Shown: positions 55,350-64,000 of the stretch, piece after piece | Position numbering within the stretch: the stretch's first letter is position 1 | Layout of the letters: the number at the start of each line of letters is the position of its first letter | Assembly (NCBI GenBank): GCA_903632075.3 | Contig: CAHIKZ030003327.1 | Span: 2,728,501-2,792,500, forward strand | Direction of reading: 5' to 3' | Length of the DNA: 64,000 nucleotides | Origin: Acanthosepion pharaonis | Taxonomy: Eukaryota > Mollusca > Cephalopoda > Sepiida > Sepiidae | The notes under the pieces: generated by a model | The model's input: only the letters and a program-made list of their open reading frames with translations | Databases searched by the model: none | What the model was told of the DNA's origin: nothing | Made by a program: the position numbers and the translations under genes

Positions 55350-56797
55350 TCCCTGTTACAGAGACCACCTGCGGTTTATATGCTGAACGGATTTAGTTAT
55401 AGTTTTGGAGAGGGAGTGCATTATCTGGCGTGATTAATAGTCTGAGCAAGGCAAGTACGCTGAAAACCTCGGTCACGATGACTTGCAAAGCAATGCTAAC
55501 ACAACCATCGATGGCTCCTCAAAGAGTTCCGTCCACCCAATTTGGGTCAATCCGTGGAATGTTTTTCAGGCACTTTCCAAAGTTACTTTTTCTTCTCTAT
55601 CTTTCACACACACACACGCACACACATACATATACATACACGCACACATATAAACATACACTTATGAACACACCCACACACATAAATGTTCTAGCATATT
55701 CTTTCTTATCCTTTTTTCAAGTAAATCTTTTTCTAGACTCCTGTTGGTTTCATTTATAATCAATTCTTTAGTCGACATTATCTTGTTAGTTTCAAATCAT
55801 GAACTAACTTACAGCAGACTCAACGTCTCAGCAACTATCGTGTAGAGAAAGTTGGCGAACAGACCGGTCGAAACGTTTTGAAAATAAAAATATAGAGAAA
55901 AGAAAATCGATAAAAGTTAAATAATTATTGGTAGTTGAAAAAGTATAGAAATCTGTCCGAAAACAATTTGTTTCTTCCCAGAAACATTTCATGACGAGGA
56001 ATATTAGCCAAGAATTCCAGTTAGAAACTTGTTATTCATTTTGTCGACATTGCTGCCAATATCAAAATTGGTTAATCTGGAAGCAGAACAAGTAACGTAA
56101 TTATTCTGACTTCTTGTAGATTTCCATTTCTTTTTCCGATCACATAATCGATTTCAAGGGATTTCCATGAACAGGAAATCACTCTTATTAATCCGCGCAG
56201 TAATCATCACTAATTATACCCAATTATTATTATTATTATTATTACATTTTGATCCTGCTTATTTTTGATTCGCACAAGCTCCAAGTTTCAACCTGAAACT
56301 TCAGGAGACTGCAAATCGACAGATGATAATTGTTGTTGGTTGGAGATATAGTTGACATTTTCTGAATTGCATGATGTCACAGGGTTGTGTATAGAAGCTT
56401 TCATTAAAATGTGTCATGTTTATTCACAGACGATATTTATGTACCGTTAATATGCATAAATAGTTTCAATGGAGTGTCTGAAAAACTAAAATTATATCAC
56501 AGATGTAAAATCCGGTAAACTTACAGAAGAACGTTCAAATAGAAAAAGGAAACCATAGCAAAATGCGTCGGATTCTGTGACGATATGATAATGTGAAAAC
56601 AAACTCCAGAAGCATCGGTTCATAACCCGTCAGATTGAAAAAAAAACTTTCCCAAGGATCTGGGAAGTACCCAGAAGTCAAATCTTTTTACATTTCAGCT
56701 AAACTTGTCTCTCCAAGAAATTAAGAAACATAATTTGTTTATATATTTTCTATGGTTCCCAACGTACTACTAATAATTGGAATTAATTCTTAGATGC

Positions 56798-56850
<53 letters not shown>

Positions 56851-57195
56851 TTTCCTTTTTCTTCTTCATCTTCTTCTTCCTATTATTATTATTATTATAT
56901 TGCATCAGAACTTACTTCTTTGCTGTGATCTTTAACATTGACACGGTCATAAGAAATAAAGACGCACCCCCGTTCACGATGGATCTAACTTCTTTGTTAT
57001 GTTTACATAGGGTTTCATTACAAACATTATTCAAATATCAGAATTCATATAGAAAATATTGGGAAGATAGTTTTAAAAAAAGTGTGTAAAACTATGAACG
57101 ACGCGTTTCTCCAAGAACGTCCGCTGCTTTCGACCTCTCCATATTTGCTGATAACAAATATAATTTAGCCTGGCGCCATCATATGTGGATATGTG
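55350..57195. other. No gene seen; (TTA)n at 56797-56900
   Basis: CA-rich at 55600-55685. A trinucleotide (TTA)n array of about 50 bp with a TTC-rich interruption lies at 56797-56900. 55846-55880 has a scrap ending ggtcgaaacgttttg like the GAAAC half of the hammerhead-like motif. No exon recognised. Confidence 0.5.

Positions 57196-57198
<3 letters not shown>

Positions 57199-57231
<33 letters not shown>
57199..57231. repeat. (TA)n microsatellite
   Basis: About 16 TA units. Confidence 0.95.
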
Positions 57232-57233
<2 letters not shown>

Positions 57234-57739
57234 AATTTAATGATGATAAAGTGTATGAGAAGGAAGATATTATAGCGGACTTGCATGATCAAATTATGAC
57301 AACGGGGACATAAGTGATTGACCTCTTCTCTCTCCCTTCCAAACGGTATATGTGACTACAGGCGATGCAATGTAACGCGCAAAGAAAGGTAAGGCGTGTA
57401 GTAAGTGACCAGAATCTGCAAGTGTGGACTGCTGTTGAAGTTGTTGCCTTCAACTTTGACTATATAGTAAAATAGACATTCACATTTGATGCCTTGAGAT
57501 AATATAACAAAATAAGAGAATCTTTACATTAAAAGATTTTAGTAAACATCCAGGGAAAAACTACTTTCCCATGGACGAAATGATCATCCGTATGACATAA
57601 TCCGTTTGTATGTCATTAATTGATATTCAGAGAGATATGCTGTATAATAAAAATTATGTTGAGCTCTCTTTTGTGGATCAGTTTTAATATTTTATATTAA
57701 TAGGATCTACTTGGATTACTTTGATTTTGCACACACACA

Positions 57740-57741
<2 letters not shown>

Positions 57742-57816
<75 letters not shown>
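57742..57816. repeat. (TA)n then (TG)n
   Basis: It directly precedes the left end of the mariner element. Confidence 0.95.
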
Positions 57817-57820
<4 letters not shown>

Positions 57821-57923
57821 GCATGTTGCCCATATACAGGATGCGATGGATAAATTGTCGTCTAAATGACGCAAAAATGAAAATAACTCTGATGGTAGCA
57901 TATATATATATATATATGGTAGC

Positions 57924-57974
<51 letters not shown>

Positions 57975-58962
57975 GTGTGTGGGGCGTGTTTTTTGATATT
58001 GTGGGGCGTATTCAGAGGCCTGGTTTGTTGGCTTACATATAAATGCAGGGTGCGAGGGGTAAACTGTTGCCATTTTATATTTTTCATTTCGCGTATTCAC
58101 GTTTTTTGTTTTTGATTTTGTCGACTGCACAGGTCAGTTGGGCACCATCTGTGAGAAAAAGCATACCATAGCGCAATTCCCTCAACTAAAAATTTGGAAA
58201 AGGCATGCTGTACTGATTCGCATTCGCCCCAGAAGCTCCAATACGAGCATTTCAGAGTGATTGGGAGTCAACCCGGGGAGAGTTCAGAGGATTCGGAAAG
58301 AATAGGATAAGTCTAATAGCGATTACGAAGATACGTCATCTCGGAAAACTCACTCTGATCGTTCTGGCAAGAAAAGAACTCCCATTTTTTTTCTTTTTGG
58401 GTGAGGACTCAGACTCAACAAAGAGACCTACTTCAAGTGTGTTGAGAAGGTAGTGCTACCCTGGGTCAAGAGGGTGGCTGCTAGAAGACACTCTATCTAG
58501 CAACTGGACTCTGCACCATGCCACACAAGCAGGAAAACCCAGTCATGGCTCTCAGACAATTTCTGCGACTACATCACCACTTACATGTGGTCAGCTACCC
58601 TCCACTCCAGACTGCAATCCCCTTGATTATAATGTGCGGGGCGTAGTTGAGCGAGAGACTGACAAAACTCCATGTAACACCAAAGATGAATTGAAAGAAT
58701 ATGGTAGCATTCATCAACTTAAACAAGGAGATCGTCCAGAAGAGTTGCAGTGGATTCTGAAGTCGTTTGGATGCGGTAGATAAAGCTAATGGCGATTTTA
58801 TAGAATAAGTTTACTCTTTAGTATTTAGTATATTTTGGTGTAATTTTGATAAATATATCTATTAAAATGAGACGTCACTCACTCAGTGTTATTTTCATTT
58901 TTGCGTCATTTAGACGACAATTTATCCATCGCATCCTGTATATGGGCAACATGCACACACGC
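57812..58962 (+). mobile_element. mariner-type DNA transposon with long inverted ends
   Basis: The left end (gcatgttgcccatatacagg, atgcgatggataaattgtcg, tctaaatgacgc) is the reverse complement of the right end at 58890-58962. The inverted repeat is about 75 bp, longer than usual. Inside, a second start-like sequence (cagggtgcgaggggtaaact) at 58049 suggests the original inner terminus. (TA)n and (GA)n arrays at 57899-57972 lie between the two. The transposase is largely lost. Confidence 0.85.
58480..58783 (+). pseudogene. mariner transposase C-terminus
   Basis: It reads WTLHHATQAGKP, then SPLTCGQLPSTPDCNPLDY, NVRGVVERETDKTPCNTKDE, LKEYGSIHQL, and ends at TAA 58781-58783. CNPLDY-x-V holds the last catalytic Asp of mariner-like (D,D,D) enzymes. 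Frame breaks upstream remove the first two catalytic residues. Confidence 0.75.
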
Positions 58963-59154
58963 ACATACCAATAATACATGTACAAATACGCACACATATA
59001 CATATATTAGAATCGTTGAAGTTTGAAGATGTTTTAATCAGTCGACTCCAGTGAGCACGTATATGCATACATGTATGCACAAGTATAAATAATTTAAAAA
59101 AGTCCTCTAGTATATGTATATATATATAATTTAAGAATGTATATATGCATGTTT

Positions 59155-59159
<5 letters not shown>

Positions 59160-59215
<56 letters not shown>
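59160..59215. repeat. (TA)n microsatellite
   Basis: About 28 TA units. Confidence 0.96.
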
Positions 59216-59218
<3 letters not shown>

Positions 59219-59465
59219 TATGTGTGTATGTGTATATAGGTATATATGGGTAAACAAAAATAATAAAAAGTCCCTGAATTAAAAACTTACTATACCAACG
59301 TCTCCAAATTCTGATATGGATAAAACGAAAAATACAGATTTTCTTCAAGTCTCAAGATAGGAATAAATAAGTTAGAGTAATTAATGTGATTTATGACACC
59401 CAACTTATACTCCAAGATCCGAGGACACTCTCCTAACACATATTTTTGTCTTTCTTTTAATCAAA

Positions 59466-59510
59466 CTGATGATGCCAAAGAGAACATAAACTTTCTCCGG
59501 CGAAACGCGC
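59466..59510 (+). other. Hammerhead-like core with two-part stem II
   Basis: CTGATGA (59466-59472), T, GCC, aaa, GAGAA, loop, TTCTC, c, GGC, GAAAC (59502-59506), GCGCC. Outer three and inner five pairs form around a small internal loop. Confidence 0.4.
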
Positions 59511-59599
59511 CTTTGATAAACAATGTTCCACTTTGTCTCATCGTTTAATTTTGTTTCGGATATACTATTATATATCCTATAAACACATTATTATGTATA

Positions 59600-59745
59600 G
59601 GCTCTTCCATTAACTTGGACCGATTTTAAATGTGAAATTGCCAAATACTTAAGTTGTTAAATCTGAAAGAAATAGAAAAAAATCATTAGAAGCTTAAACT
59701 TAATTCACATTTAAAATCGGTTCAAGTTATTGGACATCACTTAAT
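59600..59745. repeat. Inverted-repeat (MITE-like) element, about 145 bp
   Basis: aacttggaccgattttaaat, gtgaa on the left is inverted as ttcacatttaaaatcggttc, aagtt on the right. No coding content. Confidence 0.75.
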
Positions 59746-59889
59746 TCACTGTCTTCCTCAACCTACTTCAGAGGTGTTTTATGTCATCTGACACAATTAT
59801 AAAAATAAGAAAATTAGTGAAATTAGACTTATACATTATCTAATTACTGAAATAAGACAACCATTCATTTCAGATAAACAAGAAGGGGC

Positions 59890-60215
59890 ACCTCGACGTG
59901 GTGTACTGGTTAATAAGCTTGTCTTTCTAGAACACTTGAGAAAAATCTCGCGACTGAGAAATGAAATCGATCCTCATTGGTGGTCCCATACCTTCGTGCT
60001 ACATCAAAGTTATGCTTAGAAAATCACCATCAAAAAAGAAGACCAGTCATGTCACACGTCCCGTAAGCTATGGCGGTTTTAGGGGCTTCACATGTACAGC
60101 AGCCGTAGAGTGTCTAAAGCAAGATAACGTAATGGGGCCCCTTCGCCTAGATTCTCAAGGGTGCCGCCCGGTCAGTCCTGCGAATTGCCCCAGGTTGTGT
60201 ATGTGTGGAAGGCAA
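59890..60215 (+). repeat. tRNA-like scrap and GC-rich element remnant
   Basis: gtggtgtactggttaataag and gaaatcgatcctc are spaced like A and B boxes. 60050-60200 (aggggcttcacatg, gtgccgcccggtcagtcctg, cgaattgcccc) is GC-rich and resembles interiors of hAT-like elements. It is open for 85 codons but has no recognised domain. Confidence 0.35.
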
Positions 60216-60296
60216 TGAATTTATACCTTTACAAAGTTATCATAACAAACGCCGACTTTCTTTACGAGATGCCAAAGCGTTACACTACCATAATAA

Positions 60297-60874
60297 AATG
60301 CCGAAGAGCCATTCAAAGTAGATGTTTACTAAATGAGGTTCTATAGACTTAGGAGGTGGGAGTAAGTGCAGATTATGAGAATATGCTGTATTGGTAATTG
60401 TTGACGATAGACTTGAAGAGGTTAATATCGTAGTGTCGGGGAAGCATCCTCTCAGGAGTTTGTTCCATAAAGTAGCAGTTCTTGGAGAATAAACTGTCCA
60501 AATTGAGCAATCATTCTTACCAATGGAATACGAAGAGGATGAGGCGATACCGTGTATATGATATGGTGGGGGCATTAAAGTTCTGAACTGGTGGAACGAG
60601 GGAATTTGGCTCGGCAGAACATTTTCCATGGAAATAGCGATAGAATAGCAAAAGGCATGCAGCATTGAATCTATATGAGAAGGATAGAAAATAATCCATC
60701 ACCTACAAGGCCGGGGAAACGCTTTTGGTCAAGTCTGGAAAGAATGTGTGGGACAGCTCCAGCCTAGATATGACATCACTATTACATTTTGCGCTCTTGT
60801 AACTGACTCTTGTATTGACAGAACATGGATTCAGGTCATTTCTGGAGCCGACCATTTTTTCCATCGTCTTTAGC

Positions 60875-60936
<62 letters not shown>

Positions 60937-61011
60937 TCCACTTGATGCCAGAGTAATTTTTGAATGCCAAAAGACAATCAAAACAAGGAGCCTCATTGAG
61001 AGTGTAACCAT
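60297..61011 (-). mobile_element. LINE 3' portion (family A), with inserted (TA)n
   Basis: Minus strand: VSYKSAKCNSDVISRLELSH, then LFYRYFHGKCSAE, HHIHGIASSSSYS-like, SPRTATLWNKLLRGCFPDT, ending VNIYFEWLFGILL. A (TA)n array at 60876-60931 splits it. Frame breaks near 60700 and 60540. Confidence 0.75.
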
Positions 61012-61456
61012 TCATCAAGTGAGAATGTCGGGTTTGCTTGGAAATGATGAAAAGTTACTAGTTCTAAAATTAAATATTATAAAGAAAATTTAATTAATTA
61101 AATTAAATTCATTTCGTTTTTTGCTTTGAGAAAGTCCACATTGGACGAAACGCGCCAGCAATAACAACAGTTTTCCTATTGTCATTTATATTTATAAATT
61201 ATTATATTTCTAATTATCATTCATTACATGATTATACATTATAATTAATTATTATATAATTATGAAATGAAAAGTTATATCATACGTGGTATCATATAGA
61301 AATAAAAACAATAATTTATATGATCTATTCTGATAATTCAGTAGAAAGGAAGAAGGCTTATAAACTGAAAAATAATGGTAAAAATAACAAAAATGTTAAC
61401 AATCAATGAATAAATTACTATCGTTAAATGATATTTATAATAAAGAAAATACAGGA

Positions 61457-61870
61457 ATAAGTCTACCATGCATCGAATATTGCTGCTAAATTCTGGTGTT
61501 CTTACTTTTTATCTAGAGATTCTTGACAAAATCCAAAGAAGAAACAGCAACTCGGTTTCAGTCAATTCCTTTTTGGTTCCTTGACTTCAAGAATTTAAAC
61601 GCAGTCTTAGATTAGGCCGCATAATTTCACTGATGAAATTGCTAAATGTAACCGTAAGTCCTATGTTAATAATTTCTTCCTTCCCAGTTTTCTATTGTGG
61701 GATCTCTTTGGGCTTTCAACTTCAAAAATTCAAATGTCACATCAATGTCAATCATCATTTTCATTGAATCCTGTTCCTTTATTGCCTTCTTTGTTTCTTT
61801 CTCTCTCTGTAAGTCATTGCATCTTAGTGGCTTTATAACCTTGCTTGGGGTAAAAAGATTAAAAAAAAGA
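61457..61870 (+). mobile_element. LINE 3' portion (family B)
   Basis: YLEILDKIQRRNSN-like, then FLVP/QEFKRSLRLGRI-like, LLWDLFGLSTSKIQM-like pieces across frames, ending cttagtggctttataacctt, gcttgggg. It ends just 126 bp from the pappalysin-like exon. Confidence 0.65.
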
Positions 61871-61995
61871 TTTAAAAAAGTATCTATTTTTCTAGAACAC
61901 ATTTTCTCTGGTCAAAATATTAGTGCTGAAAACTTCGAAATAATTATGAAACAAATAAATAAAAATAAATTAATAGAATGTATTCAATCACTTAC

Positions 61996-62137
61996 CAGCA
62001 GATCGATTATAGCAATTTCGAATTTGTACCCGATCGTCGATCAACAGTGGTGAGGGACACATTGCAGATTTTGGAAAACTGCACATTTTGAATTGAGAGC
62101 TCCAAATACCCTTTTGAAGGCACTTGATTTTCTGGAT
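61996..62137 (-). CDS. Pappalysin-like protein, internal exon (end of one CCP, start of the next)
   Basis: This 142-bp exon follows acceptor cattatctttccag and ends at donor gtaagtg. Only one phase is open: IQKIKCLQKGIWSSQFKMC, SFPKSAMCPSPLLIDDRVQI, RNCYNRSA and one base (G). KC-x(4)-W-x(5)-C is the typical end of a sushi domain. MCPSP...RNC starts the next one, completed in the exon at 53927 (G + GA gives Gly, then STCEVTC). It enters in phase 0. Phase matching across both introns with no stop, plus domain order, supports one gene. Upstream exons, including the zinc-binding HExxH region, are not in the remaining 1.9 kb. Confidence 0.85.
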
Positions 62138-62930
62138 CTGGAAAGATAATGATCGATATTATCAATTCAGCATCTATCAATCGGATGTTTTAATTATCCT
62201 ATTGTAGCCATGAAATATTACATTCGTTCGAAAACACTTAGCACGACTGTGAAACTATGCATACAACACCCAAGTGGAAGAGTAATGTGTAATTTTATCT
62301 CAAGAGATTTTGTTTTATAGCCGGAGGATTTTTTTTAAACCGTGTCTTCTAAGCATCATCCATTTGACTGAAGGGGAACAGAAAAGTAAATGAGTAGATG
62401 AGAGCTTTTCAAACCAAGTGACAAAATCTCCGCATACATAGTATATCTAGTTGCTGGTCAAAATTAACAGTCTTTGTTGGGACCGAAGACAACCTGTTCT
62501 TGCCCGCGCCTGACGAGAGAGTCATTTGCATAGTTCCGAAGATGCCTGTTTGTATTTCCAGCCAAACTTTATTCATCTTATTTATTTTGTTTTATTTTGA
62601 GGAAAGCGAAAGCAATCATGATCAAAGTTTTCGCACAACGTATCGACTAATTGTATTTTCTTTTTATTTTGTACTATATGACTTGATATAGATGGTCGTA
62701 AGTTCGGAGTCGATAATCAGTTAAGTCGTTAAGTGAGGAGTTGTTGTAACAGAAAACCTGCAGGAACTATATGCACTGAAATTCCGAAAAGCGTGGTACT
62801 TTCTATTCCTGGGTTAAGAATTATTTTTCCATATTGTAAGTGGTCATGATTTCATAGCTTCTAGTCAGCGTGGACAGTCAGTGGAGACATCATTGACTTG
62901 ATTATTTCAAATATTTTCCTGAAGAATATC
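62138..62930 (-). other. Intron sequence upstream of the pappalysin-like exons
   Basis: No further minus-strand exon with matching phase-0 donor was found up to the right edge. Confidence 0.5.
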
Positions 62931-62933
62931 TTC

Positions 62934-63213
62934 TAAAACGGATATCCCGTGATCCACAAGCAGGACTATTTTAATATCTTCAAAAACGGATATCCCGTGA
63001 TCCACAAGCAGGACTATTTTAATATCTTCAAAAACGGATATCCCGTGATCCACAAGCAGGACTATGTTAATATCTTCAAAAACGGATATCCCGTGATCCA
63101 CAAGCAGGACTATTTTAATATCTTCAAAAACGGATATCCCGTGATCCACAAGCAGGACTATTTTAATATCTTTTAAAACGGATATCCCGTGATCCACAAG
63201 CAGGACTATGTTA
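62934..63213 (+). repeat. 48-bp minisatellite, about 6 copies
   Basis: The unit aaacggatatcccgtgatcc, acaagcaggactattttaat, atcttc repeats with a period of exactly 48 bp and only a few substitutions (ttt/ttg, tcaaa/ttaaa). Because 48 is a multiple of three, both strands are open and give 16-residue repeat peptides. The sequence looks like a satellite, not a gene. Confidence 0.95.
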
Positions 63214-63429
63214 ATAATTTACCATAACAATCTGTACAAGAAGCCGATTTTTAACATCGCTTTTTTAAGAATTTTGAATTTTTGAATCAACAACATAAAC
63301 TTTTGCATTCTATGTCTGCTTTTCACGCAGAAGTAAACTTTTCAAAATTTGAACATGCTCTTGTCAATATATAATTGCCACTCACGATGCTATTTCCACC
63401 AAATATGGCATAAGATTCCAATTTTAAGC

Positions 63430-63840
63430 GTCAGCCTGGCATCTCTTCAGTCAATTTCCAACGGGAGTAACATAACTTCGCTGTGACTCTGCTATAAATA
63501 TTTTTATAATAATTATCTTTAGTTCTCTTTTTGTCTCTTGAATTCACGAATTTAAGCGCGGTACCAGATTGGCAGTTAGGTATTATTAGTTTACTTCTGA
63601 AATTTTTAGTTGTAAGTTCTATGCTAATATTTTCTTCTCTTTTATTTCTTGCTTGTGGAATTTTCTTCCGGCTTTCTGCTAAGATCTTCAGAAATGTCAT
63701 TCGTAAACTTGGTCCACTTAAAACCTGCTCTTTTATTGTCCTTCCTATTCCATTCACTCTCAATAACCATTTGCATCGTAGGGGGATTTATTGCCTTGCT
63801 TGGTATGAATTGATTACAAATAAGACGAGAAAAACTATTA
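63430..63840 (+). mobile_element. LINE 3' portion (family B)
   Basis: Frames hold remnants of the family C-terminus (a 'hydrophobic-F-x-CGIFFRL' segment) and end ggggatttattgccttgctt, ggtatgaattg, the family-B terminus. Confidence 0.6.
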
Positions 63841-64000
63841 GTCCTTCACAAAAACATCAAAGAGCAATTTTCCCTCGTCTAGTCACTTCTTAGACATCAA
63901 TAGTGGCCGGTATGGCACCATCCCATGATAGTCAAAGAAATAAAAAAAATGAAAGTCTTGATAACAGCGACACACCCACACTTTGGGGATTTCTAAAGCT

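Larger units (their letters stand above)
53928..61995 (-). other. Intron of the pappalysin-like gene
   Basis: 8068 bp, phase 1, donor gtaagtg. It contains tandem duplications, a mariner element, (TA)n and (TTA)n repeats and LINE tails. Confidence 0.75.

Noticed and set aside
59961..60218. 85-codon plus-strand frame with several cysteines
   Set aside because: No domain, and the GC-rich sequence resembles the interior of a DNA element.
62934..63213. Regular direct repeats resembling a CRISPR array
   Set aside because: There are no unique spacers; the repeats are continuous 48-bp units in an animal genome.

Overview
The window looks like intergenic and intronic DNA of a large, AT-rich animal genome. 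A cephalopod mollusc (octopus-like) is my best guess. The reasons are sparse short exons with multi-kilobase introns and consensus GT/AG splice sites, decayed Jockey/RTE-like LINEs, several tRNA-derived SINE families, Tc1/mariner and hAT elements, and very many (TA)n arrays. Nothing points to a prokaryote, an organelle or a virus. The species call is inference.

Two host genes can be supported, and they converge. On the plus strand, three phase-compatible exons (15037-15128, 22317-22505, 25800-25938) read as one membrane-helix segment followed by an acidic tail with di-leucine-type motifs and a TAG stop. From the first ATG the product would be 139 residues. I do not recognise the family. On the minus strand, three exons (62137-61996, 53927-53758, 48331-48146) join in phase into a 165-residue C-terminus: the end of one sushi/CCP domain, a further CCP domain, a Lin12/Notch-type repeat (LNR) split across an intron, and a stop. 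This order matches the C-terminus of pappalysins (PAPP-A/PAPP-A2), secreted metzincin proteases of IGF-binding proteins. The catalytic part would lie beyond the right edge.

Everything else is repeats. 1-1.8 kb: a Tc1 element nested in an inverted-repeat element. 2.6-6.2 kb: a nearly full-length dead LINE and a second LINE tail. 8.1-9.6 kb: LINE fragments. 10-12 kb: two (TA)n-associated inverted-repeat units. 12.5-14.6 kb: an RT C-terminus, a Penelope-like fragment and SINE parts. 17-20 kb: a LINE tail and a hAT element with an 8-bp target duplication. 23.6-32 kb: palindromic units alternating with Tc1 remnants and LINE tails. 34-47 kb: more palindromic units, SINEs and long pyrimidine tracts. 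48-62 kb: pappalysin introns with SINEs, a mariner element and LINE tails. 62.9-63.2 kb: a 48-bp minisatellite.

The most striking non-genic signal is that most long (TA)n arrays bracket palindromic units of about 250-1300 bp. These units, and two SINE families, carry a recurring motif CTGANGA - short hairpin - GAAA, the core layout of a hammerhead ribozyme. The paired bases of the hairpin change together between families, and the variable core base takes all four values. A Penelope-like (GIY-YIG) fragment sits between two of these motifs, and hammerhead motifs are known from Penelope-like retroelements. Activity cannot be shown from sequence alone.
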